A DNA stretch of 64,000 bases from Capnocytophaga gingivalis ATCC 33624. GTDB taxonomy: Bacteria; Bacteroidota; Bacteroidia; Flavobacteriales; Flavobacteriaceae. Where the stretch lies: NCBI RefSeq assembly GCF_000174755.1, contig NZ_ACLQ01000035.1, positions 1 through 64,000 on the forward strand, read 5' to 3'. Positions within the stretch are counted from its first letter, which is position 1; every line of letters begins with the position of its first letter. Positions 19,005 to 27,739 of this stretch are shown here, piece by piece. The position numbers and the translations under genes were made by a program. Under the pieces are notes generated by a model. The model did no database searches and was not told where the DNA came from. It worked only from the letters and a program-made list of their open reading frames with translations.

Positions 19005-20372
19005 ATGAATATTATCTCCAAAAACATCAACAAATATTGGCTTTCAGCACTTCCTTTAATTATCATCTTAGCTACCTTTCTATTAGCCTATTGGCAACCT
19101 TTGCTATGGGAAAAAGATGGATTTAAAATGATTTTCTTTAAAGTAGGTTTTTATTTTTGTGGCATAATCTCTGCCTTATGGATGTTTCAGCACCATACAC
19201 TTCTTTTCAGAAAAGGAGAATATCTACGTTCTCTTATTATATGTGTAGGAGCAACAACCGTTTTCCTATGGACATACAAACATAAGATTACTTTCCGTAT
19301 GGATATCTTATTATTATTACTTTGTTTCATTTATGGTATAATCCATAGAAAATGGATAAAACCAGATGGGACCATCATAAGTTTTTTTCTATTAGCTATT
19401 TTTCGTTTTTTAGCTGTTTTTTGGAATAAAGATCAAACTTTCGCATGGGAAAACATGAATGAAGACATGTTGTATCTTTTATTAATACTACCTATAATAT
19501 GTCTTGGATTTAGAACAAGAGAACAAGAAAGCTTTGCTTTTATAACTCTTTGTTTCAAGATTTTTTTATTTTTGCTCACATTAAATATTACAGCCTATAT
19601 CCTCATAAGTAAAAATTGGAATATTCCTTTTTTTAGCTTTTTCACTCTAAACAAAGGATATATGTCTTATTATGAAGTACTAAAATGGTCTGCCTTTCAC
19701 CATCCTAGTTTTATAGCTTGGGTAATATTACTTATATGGGGATTAGGAGCTTTTGTTTGGAAAAAAAATAAAAAGCTTATTTCCTCTATGGAATTCTTTT
19801 TATATGGAGTTCTTTTATTATGCTTTGCCTTTATTGTGCAAGCTCGCGTAGTTATTGTAGCATTTCCTTTAACTATTCTTCTATTAATATGGTTTTCTAT
19901 TGCTAATAAATGGGGATACCATAAAAGAATTTTTATAGAAATGGGAATACTACTGATAGGCTTACTAAGTATTTTCTTTTTAGTAAAGAAAACAACGTAT
20001 TTTTCTGATCCAATAAGGGAACAACTATTAAATAAGGCCTTTGATAATATACATAAACACCCTATATTAGGTAGTGGCTATGGTGCACAAAAAATAATAG
20101 CAAAAGAAATGGGGTATTATCACATCCATAATGATTTTTTAGCCTTTATTATTGATTTTGGAATAATAGGTTTTTTATTATTTCTCTTCTGGATTATCTC
20201 TACTTATTATAAATCAATTAGTACAAAAGATAATAGGATTATATACACTCTTGTTATATTTCTTCTATTAATGAATACGGATGTCCTACTTAATTTTCAT
20301 CAAGGAATTTACATATTATTCCCTTTTCTTATTTTTATTATTTTTAAGGATAACAAATCAAGTATTACATAA
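19005..20372 (+). CDS. O-antigen ligase/polymerase family membrane protein
   Basis: A 455-residue polytopic protein (about ten to eleven helices) with a large periplasmic loop near residues 340-375. That loop contains NIHKHPILGSGYG and the histidine-containing HIHNDFLAFIIDFG, the pattern of WaaL/Wzy_C proteins. Such proteins join the undecaprenyl-linked O-polysaccharide to the lipid A core, or polymerise its units. SYYEVLKWSAFHHPSFIAW matches the second conserved region. It follows the EptA-like gene by 18 bp, and its 3' end overlaps the convergent glycosyltransferase gene by 15 bp. Ligase versus polymerase cannot be decided from sequence alone. Confidence 0.8.
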   Translation: MNIISKNINKYWLSALPLIIILATFLLAYWQPLLWEKDGFKMIFFKVGFYFCGIISALWMFQHHTLLFRKGEYLRSLIICVGATTVFLWTYKHKITFRMDILLLLLCFIYGIIHRKWIKPDGTIISFFLLAIFRFLAVFWNKDQTFAWENMNEDMLYLLLILPIICLGFRTREQESFAFITLCFKIFLFLLTLNITAYILISKNWNIPFFSFFTLNKGYMSYYEVLKWSAFHHPSFIAWVILLIWGLGAFVWKKNKKLISSMEFFLYGVLLLCFAFIVQARVVIVAFPLTILLLIWFSIANKWGYHKRIFIEMGILLIGLLSIFFLVKKTTYFSDPIREQLLNKAFDNIHKHPILGSGYGAQKIIAKEMGYYHIHNDFLAFIIDFGIIGFLLFLFWIISTYYKSISTKDNRIIYTLVIFLLLMNTDVLLNFHQGIYILFPFLIFIIFKDNKSSIT

Positions 20373-21401
20373 TATTTGATTCCATATTTTTACTATACTC
20401 TCTTCTTCTTTTTCAATAGAATAGTTTGACAGAATAAACTGTGATGCTCTTTTGCCTTTTTCTAAAAAGGCAAAAGAGTCTTTTTCATAGAGAACAATCT
20501 TTTCTTCTATTTCTTTTACATATTCTATAATATTCCCTGCCTCTATAATAGTACTGAATTCAGGCTTAAAATACTCTTTTCCTCCTTGCCCATGATACCC
20601 TATTACATAACATCCGCAGGCCAAAGCCTCTGCAGCAGGTAGACCAAAGCCTTCATTCCGATTAAAACTTAGAAAAAATATACTTTTTTTCATTATCTCA
20701 CTTACTTCCTTTTCTGTTTTATTGTCTATTGATACAAAATCCCAATTTTGCACCCTACCCCTTTGCTTCAGAATATGAATTACTTGAATTATATCTTCTT
20801 CCATTTTTCTAGGCATAAAACATATTTGTTTGCTTTTTTCAGCTGAATAATTAAAAATAGTATTATCTATTCCTAAAATCATTCTATATATATTTAACCC
20901 TTTAAAAGTATAACTCAAATATGAAAAAGCATCTTCTGAAGCTACAATAGTTGCTAGTGTTTTTCTATCATTATAGGGTGTTATTGGATAATCCTTATCG
21001 ATAGAAAAACCACTGAATGTCATATAACATCCTTGGTTAAAAATTACTTTAGGAGTGTCCGGAAAAACATCTTTTATATATATCCCATAAATTTCAGGAA
21101 ATACTAAAATAACAGTATCATCTATTTTCTCACTTTTTCTCTGTAAATAGTAAAGTTTTAATTTCCTTTTTATATTTATTTTTTTACCCCCAAAAAAATA
21201 TCGCAATCTTTTGAATAGATATGAGCTATATTTAATCGGTATATTGTAAGAAGTAAGCCATATATTACTCTGCTTTTTTTTCTCTAATAACACATAGGCA
21301 GAAATACCATTTCTATTTAAAATTTCTACTTGTTTATATATTTGTTTCACTCCTCCTGTTATATGTGTAGTATTAGGGCATACAAAATATATCTTTTTCA
21401 T
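20358..21401 (-). CDS. GT4-type glycosyltransferase (GT-B fold)
   Basis: A 347-residue cytoplasmic glycosyltransferase. The start KKIYFVCPNTTHITGGVKQ is a GT-B N-terminal strand and loop, and FNRNEGFGLPAAEALACGC (about residues 250-270) holds the Glu-x7-Glu nucleotide-sugar motif of GT4 enzymes. It is the last gene of the leftward six-gene operon, and its end overlaps the convergent O-antigen ligase-like gene by 15 bp, so no terminator fits between them. It probably adds a sugar to the O-antigen or core. Donor and acceptor are unknown. Confidence 0.82.
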   Translation of the reverse strand: MKKIYFVCPNTTHITGGVKQIYKQVEILNRNGISAYVLLEKKKQSNIWLTSYNIPIKYSSYLFKRLRYFFGGKKINIKRKLKLYYLQRKSEKIDDTVILVFPEIYGIYIKDVFPDTPKVIFNQGCYMTFSGFSIDKDYPITPYNDRKTLATIVASEDAFSYLSYTFKGLNIYRMILGIDNTIFNYSAEKSKQICFMPRKMEEDIIQVIHILKQRGRVQNWDFVSIDNKTEKEVSEIMKKSIFFLSFNRNEGFGLPAAEALACGCYVIGYHGQGGKEYFKPEFSTIIEAGNIIEYVKEIEEKIVLYEKDSFAFLEKGKRASQFILSNYSIEKEEESIVKIWNQILCNT

Positions 21402-21423
21402 ACATAAAATTTAATAGTGTTTT

Positions 21424-22461
21424 TCACTTACACAAACAATCATATATCCAAGAACTGAAAGAATACTTTTCTACCAATTCAGGAGGTAATTTTTGATAAT
21501 CTGAATGCAAAAAAGTTTCTAAGTTCTCTAAATTATCTTTATGTAGAATAAAAATATTATTAGGGTTGTAAAAATCATATTCCTTTACTGAAAAATTGTC
21601 TGTAATAATCTTTTTCTCATACTTTAGAGCCTCAAAGAAACGGAAAGAAAGGCCATTGTGTCCCAACTTGAAGTCCAAAAGAATTTTAGACCTCTGTACT
21701 TTCTTTAAGTAATCTATAAAATTTATTTTCTCAGAAGTAATTTTTATATTTTTATTCGATAAAAAAGGTCTCTTATCCTTATAAACTAATTCAATATCTG
21801 TAGGAATATTATATTTATCTAATAATTTTTCTACAAATATAACATTTTTTATTCTATCTTCAAAATAACTTCCTACATAAAGAGCCTTTTTCTCTATGTT
21901 GTCTACTGTGGTTATATTCTCTATATTCTCAAAAAAGAAATTATGACTTAATTTTATATTAGGGTATATTTCTTTATATTTCTGGTAATCTTTAGGATCA
22001 AAAACATAAAATGTATCAAACTGACCAATATTATCAAAAACCTCCATATCAGGATATTGCTCTAATCCATTCCAATGATAAGCAATATTTTTCTTTCCTA
22101 TACGCAAAAGTTTCCCTATCTGATTATCAGTGACAAGATCTGGTTGCACAAAAAGCATATAGTCAATACTTTTAGATTCAATATTGGTTGTCTTATCAAG
22201 AAAATATTCAATATTAAATTGTTTTATCAGTTTATTCTTATACTGTTTGTCACCTAAAAATAGTTTTCTAAAGAAATTAATCACTCTATCCTTCGATCTT
22301 TTATAGTAGAATACAGGAGGAACTATTAGGATTAGCTCCATCCCCAATGCCTTAATATCTGCTGCGAACAGCTCATATATATTAAAATAATTTGGCATAC
22401 ACAGAAGGATAGTTTTCCCTTTTAGTTTGGAAATATCTTTATATTTATTTGTGTTGTCCAT
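21424..22461 (-). CDS. Putative LPS-core-type glycosyltransferase
   Basis: A 345-residue, very lysine- and asparagine-rich protein. I do not recognise a precise family. The pattern suggests a GT-B enzyme: an N-terminal KTILLCMPNYFN strand, a central KALYVGSYFEDRIKN strand-loop, and a C-terminal HNGLSFRFFEALKYEKKIITDN, which resembles the donor-site region of CgeB/RfaS-like proteins. There is no signal peptide or membrane helix. It sits 22 bp upstream of the GT4 gene and 14 bp downstream of the fucosyltransferase-like gene, inside a glycosyltransferase operon, so a role in O-antigen or core assembly is the best guess. Confidence 0.6.
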   Translation of the reverse strand: MDNTNKYKDISKLKGKTILLCMPNYFNIYELFAADIKALGMELILIVPPVFYYKRSKDRVINFFRKLFLGDKQYKNKLIKQFNIEYFLDKTTNIESKSIDYMLFVQPDLVTDNQIGKLLRIGKKNIAYHWNGLEQYPDMEVFDNIGQFDTFYVFDPKDYQKYKEIYPNIKLSHNFFFENIENITTVDNIEKKALYVGSYFEDRIKNVIFVEKLLDKYNIPTDIELVYKDKRPFLSNKNIKITSEKINFIDYLKKVQRSKILLDFKLGHNGLSFRFFEALKYEKKIITDNFSVKEYDFYNPNNIFILHKDNLENLETFLHSDYQKLPPELVEKYSFSSWIYDCLCK

Positions 22462-22475
22462 ATACTTTGCTAAAG

Positions 22476-23345
22476 TTATATTTGTACCCAGTAAGGAGGA
22501 TATGGTGATTTTTCAGGCATCGGTATTTTCCAAGGTTCCTTGGGAACGATAATATTTGCTCGCTCTTTATATTTGGAAAGATAAGCTCCCCACCAAGAGA
22601 AGGTACTATTTCCAATCACATAGTTCTTAAATTGGGTAAGTAAGTATAAATCTTGGAGTACTGTATTTCCTTTAACTAAAACTACTTCATATTGTTTGGA
22701 CAGAGTTGTAATAATATCTTCTATTCCTTCAAAATCATCAGAAAGAATATACACCTTTTCCAGATTAATTCCTTGAGAGAGCTTAGCCAATCCCTCCAAA
22801 TAATGAGGGGTTTCAATAATATGAAATAGAGCCCTGTTTTTTTCCTTTAGAAAATCTCCTCTGCGAATATGGAGTACTACATCATTTTCAGTGATGGAAA
22901 ATTGTCTTGTATTTCCAGCTAATTCTTCTATAATTTTGTAAAGTCTCTCTATAAATTCGGGGGTTTGATAAAGATAAGACTGATACCACCCCATATGAAG
23001 ATATATCTTAGATTCATATTGAGTCGCTGGCTCTTGGAAAACAGCAAATTGTCCTTCTTTTTCTACTTGTAATGCTATATAATTTTTAAAAAAAGATTTT
23101 TTAGCCATCTTTTTAGCCATTGAAAAAAAGAAATAGCTTAACCCACTGATAGGAAAACCTAATTTTTCAGTAATTTGAGAATAAACATTGCGCTTTTTCT
23201 TGTCCTTTGTATCCTTTTTCTGACGATCTGCACTATACATACATAAAGGCCCTACTCCTTTTTCTTTTAAATAAAAAGCATAAGCCAATATGTAAAGTTG
23301 ATTCCCCAGTCCACCTTGCTGGTATATATAATGTTTTTGTTTCAT
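22476..23345 (-). CDS. GT11 family alpha-1,2-fucosyltransferase-like protein
   Basis: A 289-residue cytoplasmic enzyme with the GT11 motifs: YQQGGLGNQLYILAYAFYLK at the N-terminus, VVLHIRRGDF near residue 160 (GDP-fucose binding HxRRxD type) and NSTFSWWGAYLS near 245. GT11 proteins transfer L-fucose, or occasionally another sugar, in alpha-1,2 linkage onto galactose of surface glycans. Its presence predicts fucosylated LPS, perhaps mimicking host blood-group structures (inference). Its start overlaps the end of the upstream GT2 gene by 4 bp. No GDP-fucose synthesis gene is in the window. Confidence 0.88.
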   Translation of the reverse strand: MKQKHYIYQQGGLGNQLYILAYAFYLKEKGVGPLCMYSADRQKKDTKDKKKRNVYSQITEKLGFPISGLSYFFFSMAKKMAKKSFFKNYIALQVEKEGQFAVFQEPATQYESKIYLHMGWYQSYLYQTPEFIERLYKIIEELAGNTRQFSITENDVVLHIRRGDFLKEKNRALFHIIETPHYLEGLAKLSQGINLEKVYILSDDFEGIEDIITTLSKQYEVVLVKGNTVLQDLYLLTQFKNYVIGNSTFSWWGAYLSKYKERANIIVPKEPWKIPMPEKSPYPPYWVQI

Positions 23346-24307
23346 CTCTTTTTAAATTGTATATAAGTATTATATAAAAAAGGAAGTTTTAAAAAAGAGA
23401 AAATCTTCCATCTGTATTTGAAAGGGATTTTTTTGTATTCATTTGAATAAAAGGAAGTTAATCTTTCTTTCATCGCTTGTTCTATAGATTTTTCTACCTC
23501 TTTAGAGAAAAGGTAAAAACGTTTAATAGCGAAAAGACTTTGCTTGGCTGTCTTTTCAACAATTCTATTCCAATTAGGAAATTTTTCTTTGTATTGGCAA
23601 GCAAAATCATACATTTCCATCACTCCCAAAAAGAAATGAAAAAATTTCTCTCCACCTTTTTTATTAGAAAGACTATTAGGGTACTGAATATAATTGTATA
23701 AACAGTTATTAATCATCACCACTTTTGTTGCCTTATCAAAAAGAAAAAACATAGATGCATAGTCTTCAAATATTCTTCCCATTGGAAAAGAAAAATTCTC
23801 TAATAATTCCTTTTTGAATAGTTTCCCCCAAGCATAACTTTTTAGTTGTCCATCTTCCAATAGTAAAGCTAAAGCCTCTATATGAGAGAATAGTTGTATT
23901 TTCTTATCTTTCTCTTGTGGAATTTCTTTTCCTTTAGTATCTATAAGTGTATACTGACAGACACTTATATCAGCATTGTTATCTATTAGTGCTTTATAAA
24001 GTTCCTCACAATAGGTTGGGGTTACATAATCATCACTATCTACAAAACATACAAAATCCCCTTCAAAATGTTTCAGACCTAAATTCCTAGCTCCTGAAAG
24101 TCCTTTATTTTCTTGATAAAAAACCTTTATTTGTGGATATTGCTCATACTGAGAAAGAATCTCTGCTGTTCTATCTTGACTCCCATCATTAACCACTAAT
24201 ATCTCTATTGGAGCATAGGTTTGATCCAATAAAGAATCTAGACAACGTGCCAAATAAGTCTCTCCATTATACACAGGAACAATAATAGATATAAGTGGAT
24301 TATTCAT
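23342..24307 (-). CDS. GT2 family glycosyltransferase
   Basis: A 321-residue GT-A enzyme. SIIVPVYNGETYLARCLDSL and VNDGSQDRTAE form the nucleotide-binding part, and CFVDSDDYVTP near residue 92 is the DxD metal motif. The C-terminal 90 residues are basic and hydrophobic, fitting membrane association seen in capsule and LPS GT2 enzymes. It overlaps both neighbours (8 bp upstream, 4 bp downstream), a sign of tight translational coupling. Donor sugar unknown. Confidence 0.87.
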   Translation of the reverse strand: MNNPLISIIVPVYNGETYLARCLDSLLDQTYAPIEILVVNDGSQDRTAEILSQYEQYPQIKVFYQENKGLSGARNLGLKHFEGDFVCFVDSDDYVTPTYCEELYKALIDNNADISVCQYTLIDTKGKEIPQEKDKKIQLFSHIEALALLLEDGQLKSYAWGKLFKKELLENFSFPMGRIFEDYASMFFLFDKATKVVMINNCLYNYIQYPNSLSNKKGGEKFFHFFLGVMEMYDFACQYKEKFPNWNRIVEKTAKQSLFAIKRFYLFSKEVEKSIEQAMKERLTSFYSNEYKKIPFKYRWKIFSFLKLPFLYNTYIQFKKR

Positions 24308-25118
24308 AGATTTTTACTTGCTCAATTAAATTATTTATCTGTTCCATTCCATTTGTACAACGGATATTTTTATTTTTCTTCAGCTCTTCTACCATCCGCA
24401 AGTGAGCCTCTGTAGGCTGCTTGGGATAGGTATTATGCTCCAAATGGAATTGTATAGCACCGAACTTTAATTTTCTTTGTTTGCAACCAAAATGAACCAA
24501 TCGTTGAGCAAACTCCCAATCTTCAGGCCCCCAACCTTGAATATCCATATTATAACCATTGATGGCAAGAGCATCTGCTTTCCAATAAGCCATATTTCCA
24601 CCTCCTACTCCATCTCCTGTTGCTTTTTCTTTAGGAGAAAACAACTGATTATAGAGAGGTATTCTAATACCGTGTTCTCGCATGGTTGTCCCCTGAAGAA
24701 AAATAGAAACCTTGAGACTCTTTTCCTTAAGTAACCTATCTGTTTCCTTCTGGCTAAGACATACTCGACGTCCTTTAGCTATACACTTTTCCTTAGCAAA
24801 ATTAATATGATCTGCTATGAAATGTCTACCCAGTATTAAATCTCCATCTACTTGAATAATATAATTTCCTTTAGCCACCAAAAAAGCTCGATTGAGAATC
24901 ACTGTTCTACGAAATCCCTTATCTTCATGCCAAATATGTATCACAGGAATAGGAAATTTTGTTCGATAAGTATCTATCAGTTCTTTTGTATCGGCAGTTG
25001 ATCCATCATCAGCAATCAAGACTTCATCAGGTAAATGTGTCTGTCTCAGTACGCTCATCAGGCATAGTTCTAAAGCATCTGGTCGGTTATAGGTAGTAAT
25101 GAGTAAAGTTGTTTTCAT
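24300..25118 (-). CDS. GT2 glycosyltransferase with galactosyltransferase-type C-domain
   Basis: A 272-residue GT-A enzyme. LLITTYNRPDALELCL, LIADDGSTADT and QVDGDLIL (metal motif near residue 95) form the donor half. GGGNMAYWKADALAINGYN followed by GWGPEDWEFAQRL is the acceptor-half signature of the beta-1,4-galactosyltransferase-like (glyco_transf_7C) group, in which the ED pair is catalytic. It probably adds a hexose or N-acetylhexosamine to LPS. It overlaps the next gene by 8 bp and the previous gene by 4 bp. Confidence 0.87.
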   Translation of the reverse strand: MKTTLLITTYNRPDALELCLMSVLRQTHLPDEVLIADDGSTADTKELIDTYRTKFPIPVIHIWHEDKGFRRTVILNRAFLVAKGNYIIQVDGDLILGRHFIADHINFAKEKCIAKGRRVCLSQKETDRLLKEKSLKVSIFLQGTTMREHGIRIPLYNQLFSPKEKATGDGVGGGNMAYWKADALAINGYNMDIQGWGPEDWEFAQRLVHFGCKQRKLKFGAIQFHLEHNTYPKQPTEAHLRMVEELKKNKNIRCTNGMEQINNLIEQVKIYE

Positions 25119-25864
25119 CGGTGTAATTGCTGATATTCATATATTTTTGCCAAACAAGAGAATTTGTATTGAGCTTTGAGTACAGCAAAGATAAATCCTC
25201 TCTTGCCATCTAAGCAACCCTTCTTGATAAAATAGTACTTTATAAACCAGAAGAAAGGAGAAAAGAGCAGTTTGCCCCAACCTATGCGCTTGCCTTTGCG
25301 GCGTTCCACCTCTTGAGTACTATAATTATTATTCTTACTGAGAATGGTTGTTACAGAATCATTAGCCAAGTGCTCTGAAGCTAAGTCTGTTCTATGGCGT
25401 GGTATCTTGATAACCTGCCCTTGTACCTTTACTGTTGAGTGAATTTCTTTAGGCCAATCGGCTCCTTCTTTCTTAAAAAAACGCAACTTGAAATCAGGAT
25501 AAGCCGAACGCATATACTGATCTATAAAATAATTTTTAAAAGGAATATACACCCCTCCTATGGTAGGATTTTCTGTAATTTGGTAAAGGTATTCTCGGAG
25601 CTTGGTAGGAATGGTCTCATCAGCATCTATTACCAATACCCATGGATATTGTGCCTGAGCAATAGCAAAATTCCTTGCAGGCTCTACATAGGGATAACGC
25701 TCACAATAGACAATTTTGCACCCATATTGTTCTGCTATAGCAATGGTTCGATCACTGCTGCGCATATCACAAATAACAACTTCATCAAAATCCTTCACTG
25801 TTTCTAAAACAGTAGCCAAATGTTTTTCTGCATTGTAGGTATTGATAATAACAGATATTTTCAT
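25115..25864 (-). CDS. GT2 glycosyltransferase, WaaE/KdtX-like
   Basis: A 249-residue GT-A enzyme of the LPS-core beta-glycosyltransferase type: MKISVIINTYNAEKHL, DEVVICDMRSSDRT, and LVIDADETIPTKL near residue 90 as the metal motif. An in-frame ATG six codons upstream (25882) is possible but would leave only about 9 nt of leader from the predicted promoter, and family members begin at the first beta-strand, so I chose 25864. First gene of the leftward glycosyltransferase operon; it overlaps the next gene by 4 bp. The basic, hydrophobic C-terminal part (about residues 190-240) may bind membrane. Confidence 0.83.
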   Translation of the reverse strand: MKISVIINTYNAEKHLATVLETVKDFDEVVICDMRSSDRTIAIAEQYGCKIVYCERYPYVEPARNFAIAQAQYPWVLVIDADETIPTKLREYLYQITENPTIGGVYIPFKNYFIDQYMRSAYPDFKLRFFKKEGADWPKEIHSTVKVQGQVIKIPRHRTDLASEHLANDSVTTILSKNNNYSTQEVERRKGKRIGWGKLLFSPFFWFIKYYFIKKGCLDGKRGFIFAVLKAQYKFSCLAKIYEYQQLHR

Positions 25865-25895
25865 AGAAAAGAGCCCTTGCATGATTTCTAAAGTG

Positions 25896-25925
25896 CAAAT
25901 TTACTACTTTTTATTAAACGAACAA
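25896..25925 (-). promoter_or_regulatory. Promoter of the leftward glycosyltransferase operon
   Basis: On the minus strand TTG (25925-25923), 19 bp, TAAATTTG (25903-25896). It lies in the short divergent region facing the fabD promoter and should drive all six glycosyltransferase genes down to 20358. Confidence 0.75.
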
Positions 25926-25959
25926 ATTTATTTTTATGAAATTTTACACCGGCTGTCGC

Positions 25960-25990
25960 TTGTCCATCTCATGAAAAAAACTTATCTTTG
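25960..25990 (+). promoter_or_regulatory. Promoter of fabD
   Basis: TTG (25960-25962), 20 bp, TATCTTTG (25983-25990), 29 bp before the fabD ATG. Confidence 0.75.
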
Positions 25991-26019
25991 CCCCGAGATA
26001 CACAAACTCAAGATACAAC

Positions 26020-26898
26020 ATGAAAAAAGCTTATATCTTCCCTGGACAAGGTTCCCAGTTTGTGGGAATGGGAAAGGACTTATATGAGAGCAGTCCCCTT
26101 GCCAAATCACTCTTTGATGAAGCTAACCATATCTTAGGTTTTGCTATCACTGACATCATGTTTGCTGGTGATGAAGAGGCACTTAAGCAAACGCGTGTTA
26201 CCCAGCCAGCTATCTTCCTCCACTCTGTGATCCAGCGACAAGTCTTGGGTGAAGCCTTCACCCCTGATATGGTTGCAGGACACTCCTTGGGAGAATTCTC
26301 TGCCTTAGTAGCCAGTGGAGTACTAACCTTCGAACAGGGTCTGCGCTTGGTGGCCAAGCGTGCCGAGGCCATGCAAAAGGCCTGCGAACTAGAACGTGGT
26401 ACTATGGCCGCTATCTTAGGCCTAGACGATGCTGTGGTTGAACAGGTATGCAAGGATACCGAGGGGGTAGTAACTCCAGCCAACTATAACTGCCCAGGGC
26501 AACTGGTTATCTCTGGTGCCTATGAGGCGGTAGAGCAAGCCTGCGAAACACTCAAGGCCGCAGGAGCCAAGCGTGCACTGATCCTCCCCGTTGGGGGCGC
26601 TTTCCACTCAGCATTGATGAAACCTGCTGAGGAGGAACTGGCCAAGGCTATCGGAGAAATCACTTTTCAAAAACCGCTTTGTCCTATCTATCAGAATGTG
26701 ACTACCACTGCCATGACCGATCCTGAGACTATCAAGAAAAATCTTATCGCTCAGCTAACTGCTCCTGTCAAATGGACACAAAGTGTACAACAGATGATTC
26801 AGGACGGCGCTACTACTTTCGTTGAACTTGCTCCTGGAAAAGTACTTCAAGGGTTAATTAAGAAAATCAACAAAGAAGTAGAGGCTATCTCAGCTTAA
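26020..26898 (+). CDS. fabD: Malonyl-CoA:ACP transacylase
   Basis: A 292-residue cytoplasmic enzyme that moves malonyl from CoA to acyl carrier protein to start fatty-acid elongation. The nucleophile is Ser89 in GHSLGEFSALVASG. The N-terminal FPGQGSQFVGMGKDLY forms the oxyanion region, QPAIFLHS precedes the active site, and VGGAFHSALM contains the catalytic histidine. Length is normal. It has its own promoter, diverging from the glycosyltransferase operon, and is followed by a promoter and a terminator-like hairpin before queH. Confidence 0.95.
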   Translation: MKKAYIFPGQGSQFVGMGKDLYESSPLAKSLFDEANHILGFAITDIMFAGDEEALKQTRVTQPAIFLHSVIQRQVLGEAFTPDMVAGHSLGEFSALVASGVLTFEQGLRLVAKRAEAMQKACELERGTMAAILGLDDAVVEQVCKDTEGVVTPANYNCPGQLVISGAYEAVEQACETLKAAGAKRALILPVGGAFHSALMKPAEEELAKAIGEITFQKPLCPIYQNVTTTAMTDPETIKKNLIAQLTAPVKWTQSVQQMIQDGATTFVELAPGKVLQGLIKKINKEVEAISA

Positions 26899-26918
26899 AA
26901 GAAAATGTAAGAAAGCTA

Positions 26919-26948
26919 TTGTCGTTCTCGAAAATAATCGTAACTTTG
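26919..26948 (+). promoter_or_regulatory. Promoter in the fabD-queH gap
   Basis: TTG (26919-26921), 19 bp, TAACTTTG (26941-26948). A start near 26953 would give about 80 nt of RNA before the hairpin terminator at 27000-27032, so it either makes a small RNA or drives queH by read-through. Confidence 0.65.
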
Positions 26949-26999
26949 CCTCGCTTTAGGTAAAGCATTTAGAATAGTTGCTCATAATATGAAGATTAG

Positions 27000-27032
27000 A
27001 AAAGGCTTTCATCCTGCATGAAAGTCTTTTTT
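27000..27032 (+). terminator. Intrinsic terminator or attenuator upstream of queH
   Basis: A stem of up to 13 pairs (27000-27012 with 27018-27030, one G-T) closes a 5-nt loop and runs into TTTTTT. It can end the fabD transcript, but it also lies downstream of the promoter at 26919-26948 and 34 bp before the queH start. Confidence 0.75.
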
Positions 27033-27065
27033 AGATTAAAAACCCTTATCATATAGAAATTTCCT

Positions 27066-27734
27066 ATGGAATTGATCCGTGAAAAATTAGTTTTACCCAA
27101 TGGAGGCAAGAAGCTTCTCTTGCACTCTTGTTGTGCTCCCTGTTCTGGGGAAGTAATGGAAGCTATCAGTGCCTCAGGTATTGAGTATACCATTTTCTTC
27201 TATAATCCCAACATCCACCCTAAAAAAGAATACGAAATCCGTAAGAATGAGAATATCCGATTTGCTGAAAAACTCGGTATCCCAATTGTAGATGCAGATT
27301 ATGATGTGGACAATTGGTATGAGAGAGCTAAAGGGATGGAATACGAGCCTGAGCGTGGCAAGCGTTGTACTATGTGCTTTGATATGCGTTTTGAGCGCAC
27401 CGCTCTCTATGCATACGAACATGGTTTTGATACTATTACCAGTTCCTTAGGCATTTCTCGCTGGAAAAATTTTGACCAAATCAATGACAGTGGGTTACGT
27501 GCCGTTGCCCCTTACGAAGGGCTAACTTACTGGACACACAATTGGCGAAAAAAAGGAGGTTCTGCCCGTATGTTGGAAATCAGCAAGCGTGAGCACTTCT
27601 ATATGCAGGAATATTGTGGCTGTGCCTATTCACTGCGTGACACAAACCAATGGCGTCTGGCCAATGGGAGAGAACGTATCCAAATAGGAGTAAAATTCTA
27701 TGGAGTAGACGATAATGATAATGATAAACAATAA
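27066..27734 (+). CDS. queH: Epoxyqueuosine reductase QueH (DUF208)
   Basis: A 222-residue cytoplasmic iron-sulfur protein that reduces epoxyqueuosine to queuosine in tRNA, the non-homologous replacement of QueG. It shows the family cysteines: HSCCAPC (Cys22, Cys23, Cys26), RCTMCFDMR near residue 100 and YCGCAYS near 190, plus [16 protein letters not shown]. These hold the Fe-S cluster and a mononuclear iron. It lies 5 bp upstream of a polyprenyl synthase gene, so both are probably on one message. The upstream promoter-terminator arrangement suggests attenuation or a small RNA. Confidence 0.92.
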   Translation: MELIREKLVLPNGGKKLLLHSCCAPCSGEVMEAISASGIEYTIFFYNPNIHPKKEYEIRKNENIRFAEKLGIPIVDADYDVDNWYERAKGMEYEPERGKRCTMCFDMRFERTALYAYEHGFDTITSSLGISRWKNFDQINDSGLRAVAPYEGLTYWTHNWRKKGGSARMLEISKREHFYMQEYCGCAYSLRDTNQWRLANGRERIQIGVKFYGVDDNDNDKQ

Positions 27735-27739
27735 GAGTT

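Noticed and set aside
26949-27032. A preQ1 riboswitch before queH
   Set aside because: The sequence lacks the preQ1 aptamer pattern I know; only a small hairpin (GCTTT/AAAGC) and the terminator are visible.
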